Shown here piece by piece: positions 25,935 to 34,223 of a stretch of DNA of 64,000 nucleotides. Origin of the DNA: Kistimonas scapharcae (GTDB lineage: Bacteria; Pseudomonadota; Gammaproteobacteria; Pseudomonadales; Endozoicomonadaceae); contig NZ_BAABFL010000478.1 of assembly GCF_039540975.1 (NCBI RefSeq), forward strand, positions 9,356 through 73,355, given 5' to 3'. The notes under the pieces are model-generated. The model saw nothing but the letters and a program-made list of their open reading frames with translations, was not told the origin of the DNA and searched no databases. Positions within the stretch are counted from its first letter, which is position 1; each line of letters starts with the position of its first letter. A program made the translations under genes and the position numbers.

Positions 25935-26935
25935 GCGCAAGACAGCCGATTCTGCAGGTTAAAAATGTTCGGGTTCATTTTCCTGTACCGAAGTCCCGCG
26001 ACTGGCCGTGGGAACCCATGCCTATGCTGAAAGCCGTTGATGGTGTCAGCTTTGATCTTTACGCCGGTGAAACACTGGGCATTGTGGGTGAATCCGGTTG
26101 TGGTAAATCCACCCTTGCGCGAGCACTGATTGGCCTGGTGAAAACCCAGTCTGGCGAAATTCTCTGGCAAAACCAGAACCTGGTTGGCTGCGACGACAAA
26201 ACGTTCAGAGCGGTTAGAAAAGATATCCAGATGATCTTTCAGGACCCACTGGCATCACTGAACCCCAGGATGACCATTGGCGACATCATCGCGGAACCCC
26301 TGCGCAACTATTACCCGAACATGCCCCGGGACGAGATACGACAGCAGGTTCGTCAGATGATGGACCGTGTCGGACTGCTGCCCAATGTTATCAACCGTTA
26401 TCCCCACGAATTTTCTGGTGGACAATGTCAACGGGTCGGCATCGCCCGGGCTCTGATTCTCAAACCGAAACTGGTCATCTGCGACGAACCAGTCAGCGCT
26501 TTGGATGTGTCGATACAGGCACAGGTAGTGAATCTGCTGAAAGAACTGCAGGAAGCCATGGGGCTGTCACTGGTATTCATCGCCCATGACCTGAGCGTGG
26601 TAAAACATATCAGCGATCGTGTACTGGTCATGTACCTTGGCAATGAAGCCGAGTTAGCTACCGAAGATGAACTTTACAGTAATCCAAGACATCCCTACAC
26701 AAGGGCACTTCTCAGTGCAGTGCCACTGCCTGATCCGGACAAGGAGAAAGGCAAACAGATTGAGCTGCTGGAAGGCGATTTACCGTCACCCATCTCTCCG
26801 CCGTCCGGCTGCGTGTTCCGAACTCGCTGCCCCATTGCTTTGGCATCCTGCGCTGAAAGTAAACCCGATACCGTAATCCTCAACGATTCCCAACACAGAG
26901 TCGCTTGTTTACGGGCAGATTTCACTCCTTGTTAG
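25931..26935 (+). CDS. oppF: Oligopeptide ABC transporter ATPase
   Basis: 334 residues, second ATPase, overlapping the oppD stop by ATGA. Walker A GESGCGKST, signature FSGGQCQRV (Cys where Arg is usual), Walker B LVICDEPVSALD and H-loop IAHDLSVV. C-terminal cysteine-rich segment GCVFRTRCPIALASC. It pairs with OppD to drive transport and ends the operon. Confidence 0.95.
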   Translation: MSARQPILQVKNVRVHFPVPKSRDWPWEPMPMLKAVDGVSFDLYAGETLGIVGESGCGKSTLARALIGLVKTQSGEILWQNQNLVGCDDKTFRAVRKDIQMIFQDPLASLNPRMTIGDIIAEPLRNYYPNMPRDEIRQQVRQMMDRVGLLPNVINRYPHEFSGGQCQRVGIARALILKPKLVICDEPVSALDVSIQAQVVNLLKELQEAMGLSLVFIAHDLSVVKHISDRVLVMYLGNEAELATEDELYSNPRHPYTRALLSAVPLPDPDKEKGKQIELLEGDLPSPISPPSGCVFRTRCPIALASCAESKPDTVILNDSQHRVACLRADFTPC

Positions 26936-26948
26936 GCCTTCATCACTA

Positions 26949-26977
26949 CCTGGTTCCTGTCGCCCACAGGAACCAGG
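26949..26977. terminator. Hairpin after oppF
   Basis: Twelve-base-pair perfect stem CCTGGTTCCTGT/ACAGGAACCAGG with loop CGCCC, in the 54 bases between the convergent ends of oppF and the second hybrid kinase gene. It lacks a T-run on both strands; its position and strength suggest a bidirectional end signal or 3' mRNA protection. Confidence 0.5.
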
Positions 26978-26989
26978 GCAGCACTGAGG

Positions 26990-29900
26990 CTATAAAACAA
27001 TCGGAGCCTCAACATCTGCAGCAAAACGACGAGAAAGGTTTTCAAGTCGATCAAAACTGAACGTACGACATAAAAAACCTATCAGTCTGGCAAGCTGGCG
27101 GGTACCTTTATGAATCTGTAATTCACCGACCACTTGCATCATCTGATTAATATCACCCAGCTCTGCAGCCTTGGACAATACATCAAAAAGGCTTATATCC
27201 AGTTTGTTCTCATGCGATGAACAGAAAGCATTGATATTTTCAAAGCTTTTCATAATGCATGTTTCTACCAAACCGATAAATTGCTCCAGTGTAAACGGAT
27301 TAACCAGATAACCATCAAAACCATCCCCTTGAATATGTCGAGAGAAAGCGTCATCGGTTTCTGAAGACATGGCAATGAGCCATACCGTCTCGTTCTCTGG
27401 CATAGCCCTGATCGTTTTCAGTACATCCAGATTGCAGACTGACACAGCGTCAGCCAGTAACACCATATCAGGCAACTGTTTACGTATTTCAGAGAGGGCG
27501 GCATTAACGTTTGCTGCCTGGTATACGATCTCGCCAGTATGATCCAGACAGGTAAAAATAATCTCTTGATGGGTCTTGGAAGGATCAACAACCAACACTC
27601 TCAATGAATTGGCAGTCTTTCCTACAGCCAGGTCACCACTTTGATCGAGAATGGCCTGAGTAATAACACCAGGCGTTGCCATGCTTAAAGCTGTCAGCGG
27701 CAAGCTGAAATGAAAGGTGCTTCCACATCCCGGCTGACTACTCACACTGAGTTCCCCTCCTAAAGCGTTGACCAGCCAGCGGCTGATCGCCAGACCCAAT
27801 CCGGTTCCTCCCGGATGACTGCAGGCATTAATTTGCAGAAAAGGTGCGAAGATATGCTGCTGGTCATCCTGGGCAATACCAATGCCACTGTCACTGACAG
27901 AAAACGAAACCTGTCGTTCATTAAGTGCCAATGTCAGCATGACATAACCACTTTCCGTAAACTTGATCGCATTGCCCAACAAATTGATGAGAATCTGTCG
28001 TAACTTGGTAGGGTCCGTCACAATCGAATCAGGTAAACCTTCATCCACAACAACTCTGAGATCCAGTCCTTTCGCGTCAGCACGCTGTCCGACGATACGC
28101 TTGACACTTTCAACCAATTTATGAAGCGTTACCGGCACCATACGCACCTTGATACCATTGGCCTCCATTTTTGACAAATCCAGAATGTCGTTAATCATGG
28201 TCAGCAGGTGCTGACCACTACTTTCTATGGCCAGTAAACTCTCGCGCTGCTGCTGTGTCAGGGGTGTTTTTTTCAAAAGGATCTGGGTATATCCCAGCAC
28301 GCCGTTCAAAGGGGTACGCAACTCATGACTCATGTTTGAGAGGAATACACTTTTGGCATGGTCCGCGACCTGCGCATCATCACGAGCCTGGCGTAACGCG
28401 GCTTCGGTTTTCTTTCGCTCGGTGCTATCCCTGACAGCAATGGAAACCAGTCGTTCGTCATCAATATCCAGCCGATTACAGGTGATGTCTGCCGGGAATA
28501 CCTCTCCCTGTCGTGTTTGCAGGATCGTTTCAAATCCAGCAACAGGCTCATTGCTGACAATCCGATGAACCAGCTCCGCAATATTCTCGTCCTCTTCTGA
28601 GGTTCCCAATATCGCCAGAGAATGTCCCAGCAACGTCTTGCGATCATACCCAAACAACTCTTCAGCCCGGGCATTGGCCATCGTGATATCACCGGCATTC
28701 GTGGCAATCACCATCGCATCCGGCGCTGACTCCAGCAAACTGCGAAAGCGCCGGGAATCACTGACAATATCAGTAATGTCATGAGCCATGCCTTCCATAC
28801 CGGAGATACGGTTGCCCGGCTCAATCACCGGCACACCGATGACCTCCATCGTGCGTAAGGTGCCATCCTTATGTGGCATATCCAGCTGCATGAAACGGTC
28901 CATCGCGCGGCCCAGCAGGACATCATTCATGACGCACTTACCTTCAGCATCCAGCGCATACGCCTGAAACAGTTCCGCCTGACGCGACAGAAACTCCGGC
29001 GGCGTATATCCCAGGATCTCTGATATGGATGAGCTGACATACGTCATACGTCCCGTGTCATCAAAGACAAAATAGATATACTTGCCCCGTAACCGCTCGG
29101 CAATACGGCTGATGTTGCTGGCCCTCAGTTGACGAAGGCTCTCTTCCCGGTCTTCCAGTCGTCTGGCCATCGTCGATAGGGTTCTGGCCAGGTGACCCGT
29201 TTCATCATCCGCATAACTGTCGGTATCCATCTGCCAGACACCATCACCCAAACGCCGAACGGCCTGGCGAAGACGCGTCAAAGGCCGGGTGATCGTGCCG
29301 GACACCTTGCAGATACAGCAACTGATGACAATCAATGACAGAATCATCAAGACGGCACTCACAATTGCATAACGTATATGCTCAGCAAGTGCAGCCGTTT
29401 CCCGTATCTTGACCACCAGCGCCCAGTCAGATGCCGGTACAGGACTGGAGAAATACCAGACTCGCCAGCTCTTATATCTGTCCGTCGTGTGCGCCTCCTG
29501 GCCATCGCGCAAAGGGCCGCTAATCAGTGTCTCAAGCGCTGACGCGCCGAGCCTTCGTGCTGAATCCAGAAATGTTCGATCAACGATCGTAGAACGAATA
29601 TCGGAATGAATGAAATTTGCCTGCCGGTCAACAAGGACAAATTTCAGCTTTCTGGGATTATCCTCTTTTAATAAATTGATCAGATCAGACACCCTCACCA
29701 GCAGGCCTATTCCTTCTCCCTGTTCCAGCGGTTGATGGTGGAATATGACCTTTTGGGTAGAAAACAAGATGTCTATCGGCTGACTCCAGCTGCTATAAGG
29801 GTGCGTATCCGGAAACTGCCATGTATCGCTTATCCGGTTGGTCACGAGCTGATTATCGACCAGCTGGTAAAGCAACGGTTCATCATGACTATCCGGATCA

Positions 29901-30214
29901 TCCATCACGATCCCGTATATCAATGGGTTTTCTGCCAGTATCTCCTTAACAATCGGCAACACCCCATATTTGGCGCCGGGTAAGGTGGCATACCGTAAAT
30001 AGCGATTCAGGGATACGCCCTGCAACTGAATCTGACGCAACTGTGTATCAATCAATTCTGCGTAGCGTCGGGTTTCATCGATCAGGATCTCTTCCACATC
30101 CTGGCGGGAAAGAATGAAGGTGTGGTAGATGTGAAGGCCGCTAATCAATCCATAGAGCAGGGTAATCGGGACAATGGTAAACAGAATGATCTTATTCCGG
30201 ATCGACGACCACAT
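26990..30214 (-). CDS. Hybrid sensor histidine kinase with degenerate receiver
   Basis: 1074 residues. Helix 1 (about 8-30), periplasmic sensor of Cache type (31-275), helix 2 (about 280-302), HAMP (304-357), two PAS domains (about 375-480 and 488-600), HisKA with NMSHELRTPLNG (His630), HATPase with NLLGNAIKF, DSGIGIA and GGTGLGLAI, then a receiver-like domain (about 885-1000) and a ~70-residue helical tail. The receiver looks inactive: the acidic pair reads VVDPSK, the acceptor region VLLADAVSV has Ala at the normal Asp position, and the Lys position reads LVNPF. The kinase core is complete, so it probably signals to another regulator. Ligand unknown. Gene stands between alkK and opp on its own. 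Confidence 0.9.
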   Translation of the reverse strand: MWSSIRNKIILFTIVPITLLYGLISGLHIYHTFILSRQDVEEILIDETRRYAELIDTQLRQIQLQGVSLNRYLRYATLPGAKYGVLPIVKEILAENPLIYGIVMDDPDSHDEPLLYQLVDNQLVTNRISDTWQFPDTHPYSSWSQPIDILFSTQKVIFHHQPLEQGEGIGLLVRVSDLINLLKEDNPRKLKFVLVDRQANFIHSDIRSTIVDRTFLDSARRLGASALETLISGPLRDGQEAHTTDRYKSWRVWYFSSPVPASDWALVVKIRETAALAEHIRYAIVSAVLMILSLIVISCCICKVSGTITRPLTRLRQAVRRLGDGVWQMDTDSYADDETGHLARTLSTMARRLEDREESLRQLRASNISRIAERLRGKYIYFVFDDTGRMTYVSSSISEILGYTPPEFLSRQAELFQAYALDAEGKCVMNDVLLGRAMDRFMQLDMPHKDGTLRTMEVIGVPVIEPGNRISGMEGMAHDITDIVSDSRRFRSLLESAPDAMVIATNAGDITMANARAEELFGYDRKTLLGHSLAILGTSEEDENIAELVHRIVSNEPVAGFETILQTRQGEVFPADITCNRLDIDDERLVSIAVRDSTERKKTEAALRQARDDAQVADHAKSVFLSNMSHELRTPLNGVLGYTQILLKKTPLTQQQRESLLAIESSGQHLLTMINDILDLSKMEANGIKVRMVPVTLHKLVESVKRIVGQRADAKGLDLRVVVDEGLPDSIVTDPTKLRQILINLLGNAIKFTESGYVMLTLALNERQVSFSVSDSGIGIAQDDQQHIFAPFLQINACSHPGGTGLGLAISRWLVNALGGELSVSSQPGCGSTFHFSLPLTALSMATPGVITQAILDQSGDLAVGKTANSLRVLVVDPSKTHQEIIFTCLDHTGEIVYQAANVNAALSEIRKQLPDMVLLADAVSVCNLDVLKTIRAMPENETVWLIAMSSETDDAFSRHIQGDGFDGYLVNPFTLEQFIGLVETCIMKSFENINAFCSSHENKLDISLFDVLSKAAELGDINQMMQVVGELQIHKGTRQLARLIGFLCRTFSFDRLENLSRRFAADVEAPIVL

Positions 30215-30243
30215 AGATTAAGGAATCCATACGCCTTGTCAGT

Positions 30244-30267
30244 GCTGACTGATGAAATTCAGTCAGC
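30244..30267. other. Perfect inverted repeat between alkK and the kinase gene
   Basis: GCTGACTGA ... TCAGTCAGC, nine base pairs around a six-base centre. It lies 30 bases upstream of the kinase start and 86 bases past the alkK stop. No T-run follows, so it may be an operator for a dimeric regulator of the kinase gene or a weak terminator for alkK. Confidence 0.4.
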
Positions 30268-30352
30268 CTAGTCGATGCCGGTCACTCGCGCCAAACAGGA
30301 GACTGCACAGGCCGTTGCCGGGTGACCAGCCTCGCCCTGTACAGTTATCCGT

Positions 30353-31975
30353 TTATCGGGTTGTGACGAACTGCTCTCTCAATGCCAGCTTTTTCACTTT
30401 ACCCGTGGCGGTATGGGGTAATTCATGAACGAAGATGACATCATCCGGTATCCACCATTGCGCCACCTTGCCTTCATACCACGACAGCAGACTTGTCTTG
30501 TCGAGAGTTTCACCTGCTTGTTTCACCACGACCAACAAGGGGCGTTCATTCCACTTTTCATGGGGCACGGCGATAACCGCGGCTTCAGCCACCGCGGGGT
30601 GACTCATGGCCAGGTTTTCCAGTTCGATGGAGCTGATCCATTCACCACCTGATTTGATGACATCCTTACTCCGGTCGGTAATGTGCAAATAACCTTCATC
30701 ATCTATGGCAGCCACATCTCCGGTGGCAAACCAGCCCTCTTTATCGTGGGTATTGCTGACTTCGCTTTCCCGCTGATAATAAGCACTGCAAACACCCGGA
30801 CCGCGGACATAGAGATCCCCGACGGCAACGCCATCATGCGGCAAACGCTCACCGGTATCGTTGACGATTTTCATCGCTACCCCAAAGATGGCACGCCCCT
30901 GTGACAGACGTAATGCGTCTTTGGTGTCCTGCGCAATATCGGACAGACTGGCTTTGAGATTATTCAGGGTACCAATGGGACTCATCTCCGTCATTCCCCA
31001 GGCATGATGGGTATCCACACCGTATTCACGCAATCTATCCATAATGCTTTGCGGGCAGGCTGCGCCACCGACGATGACCCGGCTCAGGCTTTCCAGACCC
31101 TTGCCACTCTCTTTGAGGAAATTCAGTAACGCCAGCCAGACAGTCGGAACCCCAAGGGCAAGGGAAACCTGTTCCTGTGAAATTAACTGATGCAATGACG
31201 CACCGTCGCCCATCTTAGGCCCGGGCAATACCAGCCTTGCGCCTGCCAGAGGCGCCGTATACGGCAAGCCCCAGGCATTGACATGAAACATCGGCACTAC
31301 GGGCATCACCACATCACGATCAGACAATCCCACCACCGAGGGCATCACCGCGGTGATGGCGTGAATCACGGTAGAACGATGACTGTAGAGCACACCTTTG
31401 GGGTGACCTGTCGTGCCCGATGTATAGCAGAGTGAACTGGCCGTCTGTTCATCCAGTACCGGCCATTCGTACTCATCGGTCTCATCACTGATCAGGGCTT
31501 CATAACTGATGGCATTTTTCAGTGAAGTGTCTGGCATCTGCGCCTGATCGGTCAGAATGACAAAACCTTCCACACTGGGAAGCTCTGTCTGTAACCCTTC
31601 CAGCAGTGGAATAAACAGCGGATCGGTAAAGACCCAACGGTCTTCTGCATGATTGATGATATAAGCCAGTTGATCCGTAAAGAGCCGGGGATTAATGGTA
31701 TGTAAAACGGCCCCAGAACAGGAGACACCGTAATAGAGCTCAAAATGGCGGAAGTCGTTCCACGCCAGTGTGGCTATCCGGTCCCCTTGTTGCATGCCCA
31801 GACGATCAAGGGCATTGGCCAACTTGCGGGCCCTGCGAAACGCATCACGATAGGTATAGCGGTGCTCAGGATGGTCATGGGTAACCGACACCACTTCCGA
31901 CTCCGGAAACGCCTGTTCGGCATACTTCATGATCATGCTGATCAATAATGGCTGGTCCATCATCAGGCCATGCAT
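30353..31975 (-). CDS. alkK: Medium-chain fatty acid--CoA ligase (AlkK-like)
   Basis: 540 residues of the ANL superfamily, activating fatty acids to acyl-CoA through an acyl-adenylate. P-loop YTSGTTGHPKGV, A5 motif WGMTEMSP, A7 TGDVAAID, A8 hinge DRSKDVIKSGGEWIS, and C-terminal lysine in TATGKVKKLALRE. The sequence follows Pseudomonas AlkK nearly end to end (for example CYTSGTTG, VVPMFHVNAWG and IKSGGEWIS). AGGAG sits nine bases before the ATG. No alkane hydroxylase gene is present here, so general use of medium-chain acids is the safer reading. Confidence 0.9.
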   Translation of the reverse strand: MHGLMMDQPLLISMIMKYAEQAFPESEVVSVTHDHPEHRYTYRDAFRRARKLANALDRLGMQQGDRIATLAWNDFRHFELYYGVSCSGAVLHTINPRLFTDQLAYIINHAEDRWVFTDPLFIPLLEGLQTELPSVEGFVILTDQAQMPDTSLKNAISYEALISDETDEYEWPVLDEQTASSLCYTSGTTGHPKGVLYSHRSTVIHAITAVMPSVVGLSDRDVVMPVVPMFHVNAWGLPYTAPLAGARLVLPGPKMGDGASLHQLISQEQVSLALGVPTVWLALLNFLKESGKGLESLSRVIVGGAACPQSIMDRLREYGVDTHHAWGMTEMSPIGTLNNLKASLSDIAQDTKDALRLSQGRAIFGVAMKIVNDTGERLPHDGVAVGDLYVRGPGVCSAYYQRESEVSNTHDKEGWFATGDVAAIDDEGYLHITDRSKDVIKSGGEWISSIELENLAMSHPAVAEAAVIAVPHEKWNERPLLVVVKQAGETLDKTSLLSWYEGKVAQWWIPDDVIFVHELPHTATGKVKKLALREQFVTTR

Positions 31976-32100
31976 ACCCGTACTCCTGTTTTATTTTTCT
32001 TTTTCGTGAAAAACCAGTGTAACGGGCAGCCGCGCCAGTAGACAAATCACATCCAGTGATGAAAAGAGAACCTGTGTATAAGCCGGAAAGATGAATAAGC

Positions 32101-32123
32101 AAACCGGCCACTATGGCCGGTTT
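32101..32123 (-). terminator. Terminator after focA
   Basis: Ten-base-pair perfect stem AAACCGGCCA/TGGCCGGTTT with a three-base loop, 30 bases beyond the focA stop; on the minus strand it is followed by TTTGCTTATT-type sequence. The hairpin itself is strong and could also act on the opposite strand. Confidence 0.7.
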
Positions 32124-32152
32124 TCAAACAGCATCAACGCAACGTATCAGGC

Positions 32153-33016
32153 TCAGTGTTTTCTGAGGAATACAAACCAGTTGCTCAAACCGACCAGGAT
32201 ACCGCCGCCAATAATGTTGCCGATGGTGGCAGGAATGATGTTGTTGAAGATCATATTGTGCAGTGTGATATGCGGGAAATCCGCTGGTGTCATGCCAATA
32301 CCCTGCCAGAAAGCGGCATCGCCCAGGTTGTGCACCATCCAACCCATCGGCAGCAGATACATGTTGGCGATGGAGTGCTCGAAACCTGCGGCAATAAACG
32401 CGGCAACGGGCAAGATCATGGCCAGCATCTTGCCACTGGCGCTACGGGCGCTGTAGCTCATCCAGACACTCAGGCAGACCATGATGTTACACATAATGCC
32501 CAGCACCAGTGCCTGACCAAAACTGTGTCCCATCTTGGCATCGGCAATGTACATGGCAGACGCACCGACCTGGCCATGGGCGCCCAGCCACTGGCCGGTA
32601 TAAATAATCATCGACACCATAACGATGGAGCCGACGAAGTTACCCAGGTAAACCACGCACCAGTTGCGGACCATGGCAGAAAACGGCACGCGGCCAGATG
32701 CACAGGGAATGGAGATCATGGTGCTGCTGGTAAACAGCTCAGCGCCACACATGACCACCAGCATCAAACCCATGCTGAATGAGATGCCGCCAATCAGCTT
32801 TGAGATACCGTAAGGCAATGCATTCGGGCCATGGGAACCGGTGGAGACGATGGTGTAAAACATACCGGCCAGGGAGATAAAGACACCGGCCATGATCGCC
32901 AAAACGAAGGTCTTGTATAACGCTTTCTCAGCCTTACCAATCGCGACGTTTTGCGCCAGCTCGGCCATAGCGAGAGGCGAACGCGCCTCAAAGTAAGAGG
33001 GTTCGATGCTGTTCAT
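32153..33016 (-). CDS. focA: Formate/nitrite channel
   Basis: 287 residues with six membrane helices of the pentameric FNT family. Motifs KALYKTFVLAIMAG, CGAELFTSST (the conserved start of the broken second helix), NWCVVYLGNFVGS, GIMCNIMVCLSVW and GFEHSIANMYLLP (with the channel histidine), and NIIGGGILVG are all present. FocA moves formate across the inner membrane; nitrite is a less likely substrate. Usually focA lies beside pflB, which is not in this window. An FNR/Anr-like box lies upstream, matching oxygen-dependent control. Confidence 0.9.
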   Translation of the reverse strand: MNSIEPSYFEARSPLAMAELAQNVAIGKAEKALYKTFVLAIMAGVFISLAGMFYTIVSTGSHGPNALPYGISKLIGGISFSMGLMLVVMCGAELFTSSTMISIPCASGRVPFSAMVRNWCVVYLGNFVGSIVMVSMIIYTGQWLGAHGQVGASAMYIADAKMGHSFGQALVLGIMCNIMVCLSVWMSYSARSASGKMLAMILPVAAFIAAGFEHSIANMYLLPMGWMVHNLGDAAFWQGIGMTPADFPHITLHNMIFNNIIPATIGNIIGGGILVGLSNWFVFLRKH

Positions 33017-33054
33017 AAAAATATGGGGAATTCAGAAGACAAAAGAGAGTTTAA

Positions 33055-33096
33055 AGTTTAAAAAAACCTTGAACGCAGACTGTTGACTTATATCAA
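33055..33096 (-). promoter_or_regulatory. FNR/Anr-like box and promoter of focA
   Basis: TTGACTTATATCAA at 33083-33096 matches the FNR/Anr consensus TTGAT-N4-ATCAA in nine of ten positions. A candidate -10, TAAACT on the minus strand (33060-33055), puts the centre of the box at about -41.5 from the expected start, the position of FNR-activated class II promoters. Position and match are seen; binding is inferred. Confidence 0.6.
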
Positions 33097-33164
33097 TCCC
33101 CAGCCAATCGACTGTCAGCAATAACCCGTAACGGGAAACCGAATAAACCTGCTTGATACCAAAC

Positions 33165-33186
33165 AAAAAAGGGCCGAAGCCCTTTT
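33165..33186 (-). terminator. Rho-independent terminator of ssb
   Basis: Stem AAAAGGGC/GCCCTTTT closed by a TTCG tetraloop (as read on the minus strand) and followed by six T, 30 bases after the ssb stop. Confidence 0.9.
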
Positions 33187-33215
33187 CTTATGTGGTTATT
33201 TAAAACCCAGATTTT

Positions 33216-33758
33216 TTAGAACGGAATATCATCATCAAAATCATCAAAGCCGCCGGCCGGTGCTGACTGTGGCTGCGCCTGGGGAGCCTGTTGCGGCGCC
33301 TGCTGCTGAGGCTGGCCACTAAACCCGCCCTGCTGCTGTTGAGGCTGCTGGTAAGACTGCTGCTGACGAGGCGCACTCTGCTGCTGGTAGTCACCACCGC
33401 CCATGCCGTCCTGACGGCCGTCCAGCATCTGTAGCTGACCATTGATATCCACCACGATCTCAGTCGTGTAACGGTCCTGTCCCTGCTGATCCTGCCACTT
33501 GCGGGTCTGCAGCTTGCCTTCGATATACACTTTGGAGCCTTTGCGCAGGAACTGTCCTGCAATCTCCGCCAGCTTGCCAAATACCACGATCCGGTGCCAC
33601 TCGGTCCGCTCGACCGGCTGGCCGGTCTGGCGATCCTTCCAGGATTCACTGGTCGCCAGACTCAGGTTGCAGACCGCACTGCCATTGGGCGTGTAGCGGA
33701 CTTCCGGATCGCCACCGAGATTGCCTATCAGGATAACCTTGTTAACACCACGAGCCAT
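33216..33758 (-). CDS. ssb: Single-stranded DNA-binding protein
   Basis: 180 residues from MARGVNKVILIGNLGGDPEVRY, the standard SSB N-terminus; GGAG precedes this ATG, while an in-frame start nine codons earlier lacks support. The OB-fold occupies about residues 1-112 (WHRIVVFGKLAEI, KGSKVYIEGKLQTRKW), followed by a glutamine/glycine/proline-rich linker and the acidic tip DFDDDIPF that recruits replication and repair proteins. Works in replication, recombination and repair. No clear LexA box upstream. Confidence 0.97.
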   Translation of the reverse strand: MARGVNKVILIGNLGGDPEVRYTPNGSAVCNLSLATSESWKDRQTGQPVERTEWHRIVVFGKLAEIAGQFLRKGSKVYIEGKLQTRKWQDQQGQDRYTTEIVVDINGQLQMLDGRQDGMGGGDYQQQSAPRQQQSYQQPQQQQGGFSGQPQQQAPQQAPQAQPQSAPAGGFDDFDDDIPF

Positions 33759-34223
33759 GTAACTCTCCCACCATTCAAGAATCAATAACCAGTTCTCTGG
33801 GCCAGACCATTCACTTCAGTCTACCCCGGATCGTCAAAACGCCGACACCTCGTACCTGACCTGCCACAGCCCGTGAACCCATGCCATCGTCCGCCCAGAG
33901 TCATAGGGTAACTGTTTATTATCCCAAACTCAGCGCATTTTCCAATTGGGAAATCATAGTATTACCCGTTTAGCCCTACTTATCTGACCCATTCTCCCGA
34001 TACGGGTTCACCGCCCCGTCCTATGAAAAAATAAATATTTTTAAAAACAATGAGTTACCAGAAAAACAACGGACAAACCCTATAACCTTTTGATTTTATT
34101 GAACATTTTACATTTCCCGACATCCCTCAAGCGCTCCCGCACGTTAAATACGCCTAAACTCAACATATTAGGGGCAGTTTCTCATGGCATAGGCCATAAA
34201 CACCATCAGAAGCCAGTACCAGC
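33759..34223. other. Non-coding region between ssb and the pilin-lectin gene
   Basis: About 465 bases between divergent genes. The ssb half has ordinary composition; the half next to the pilin gene is AT-rich (about 34020-34110, including AAAAAATAAATATTTTTAAAAA). It should hold promoters for both genes. I see no small coding frame, terminator, SOS box or FNR box. Confidence 0.5.
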
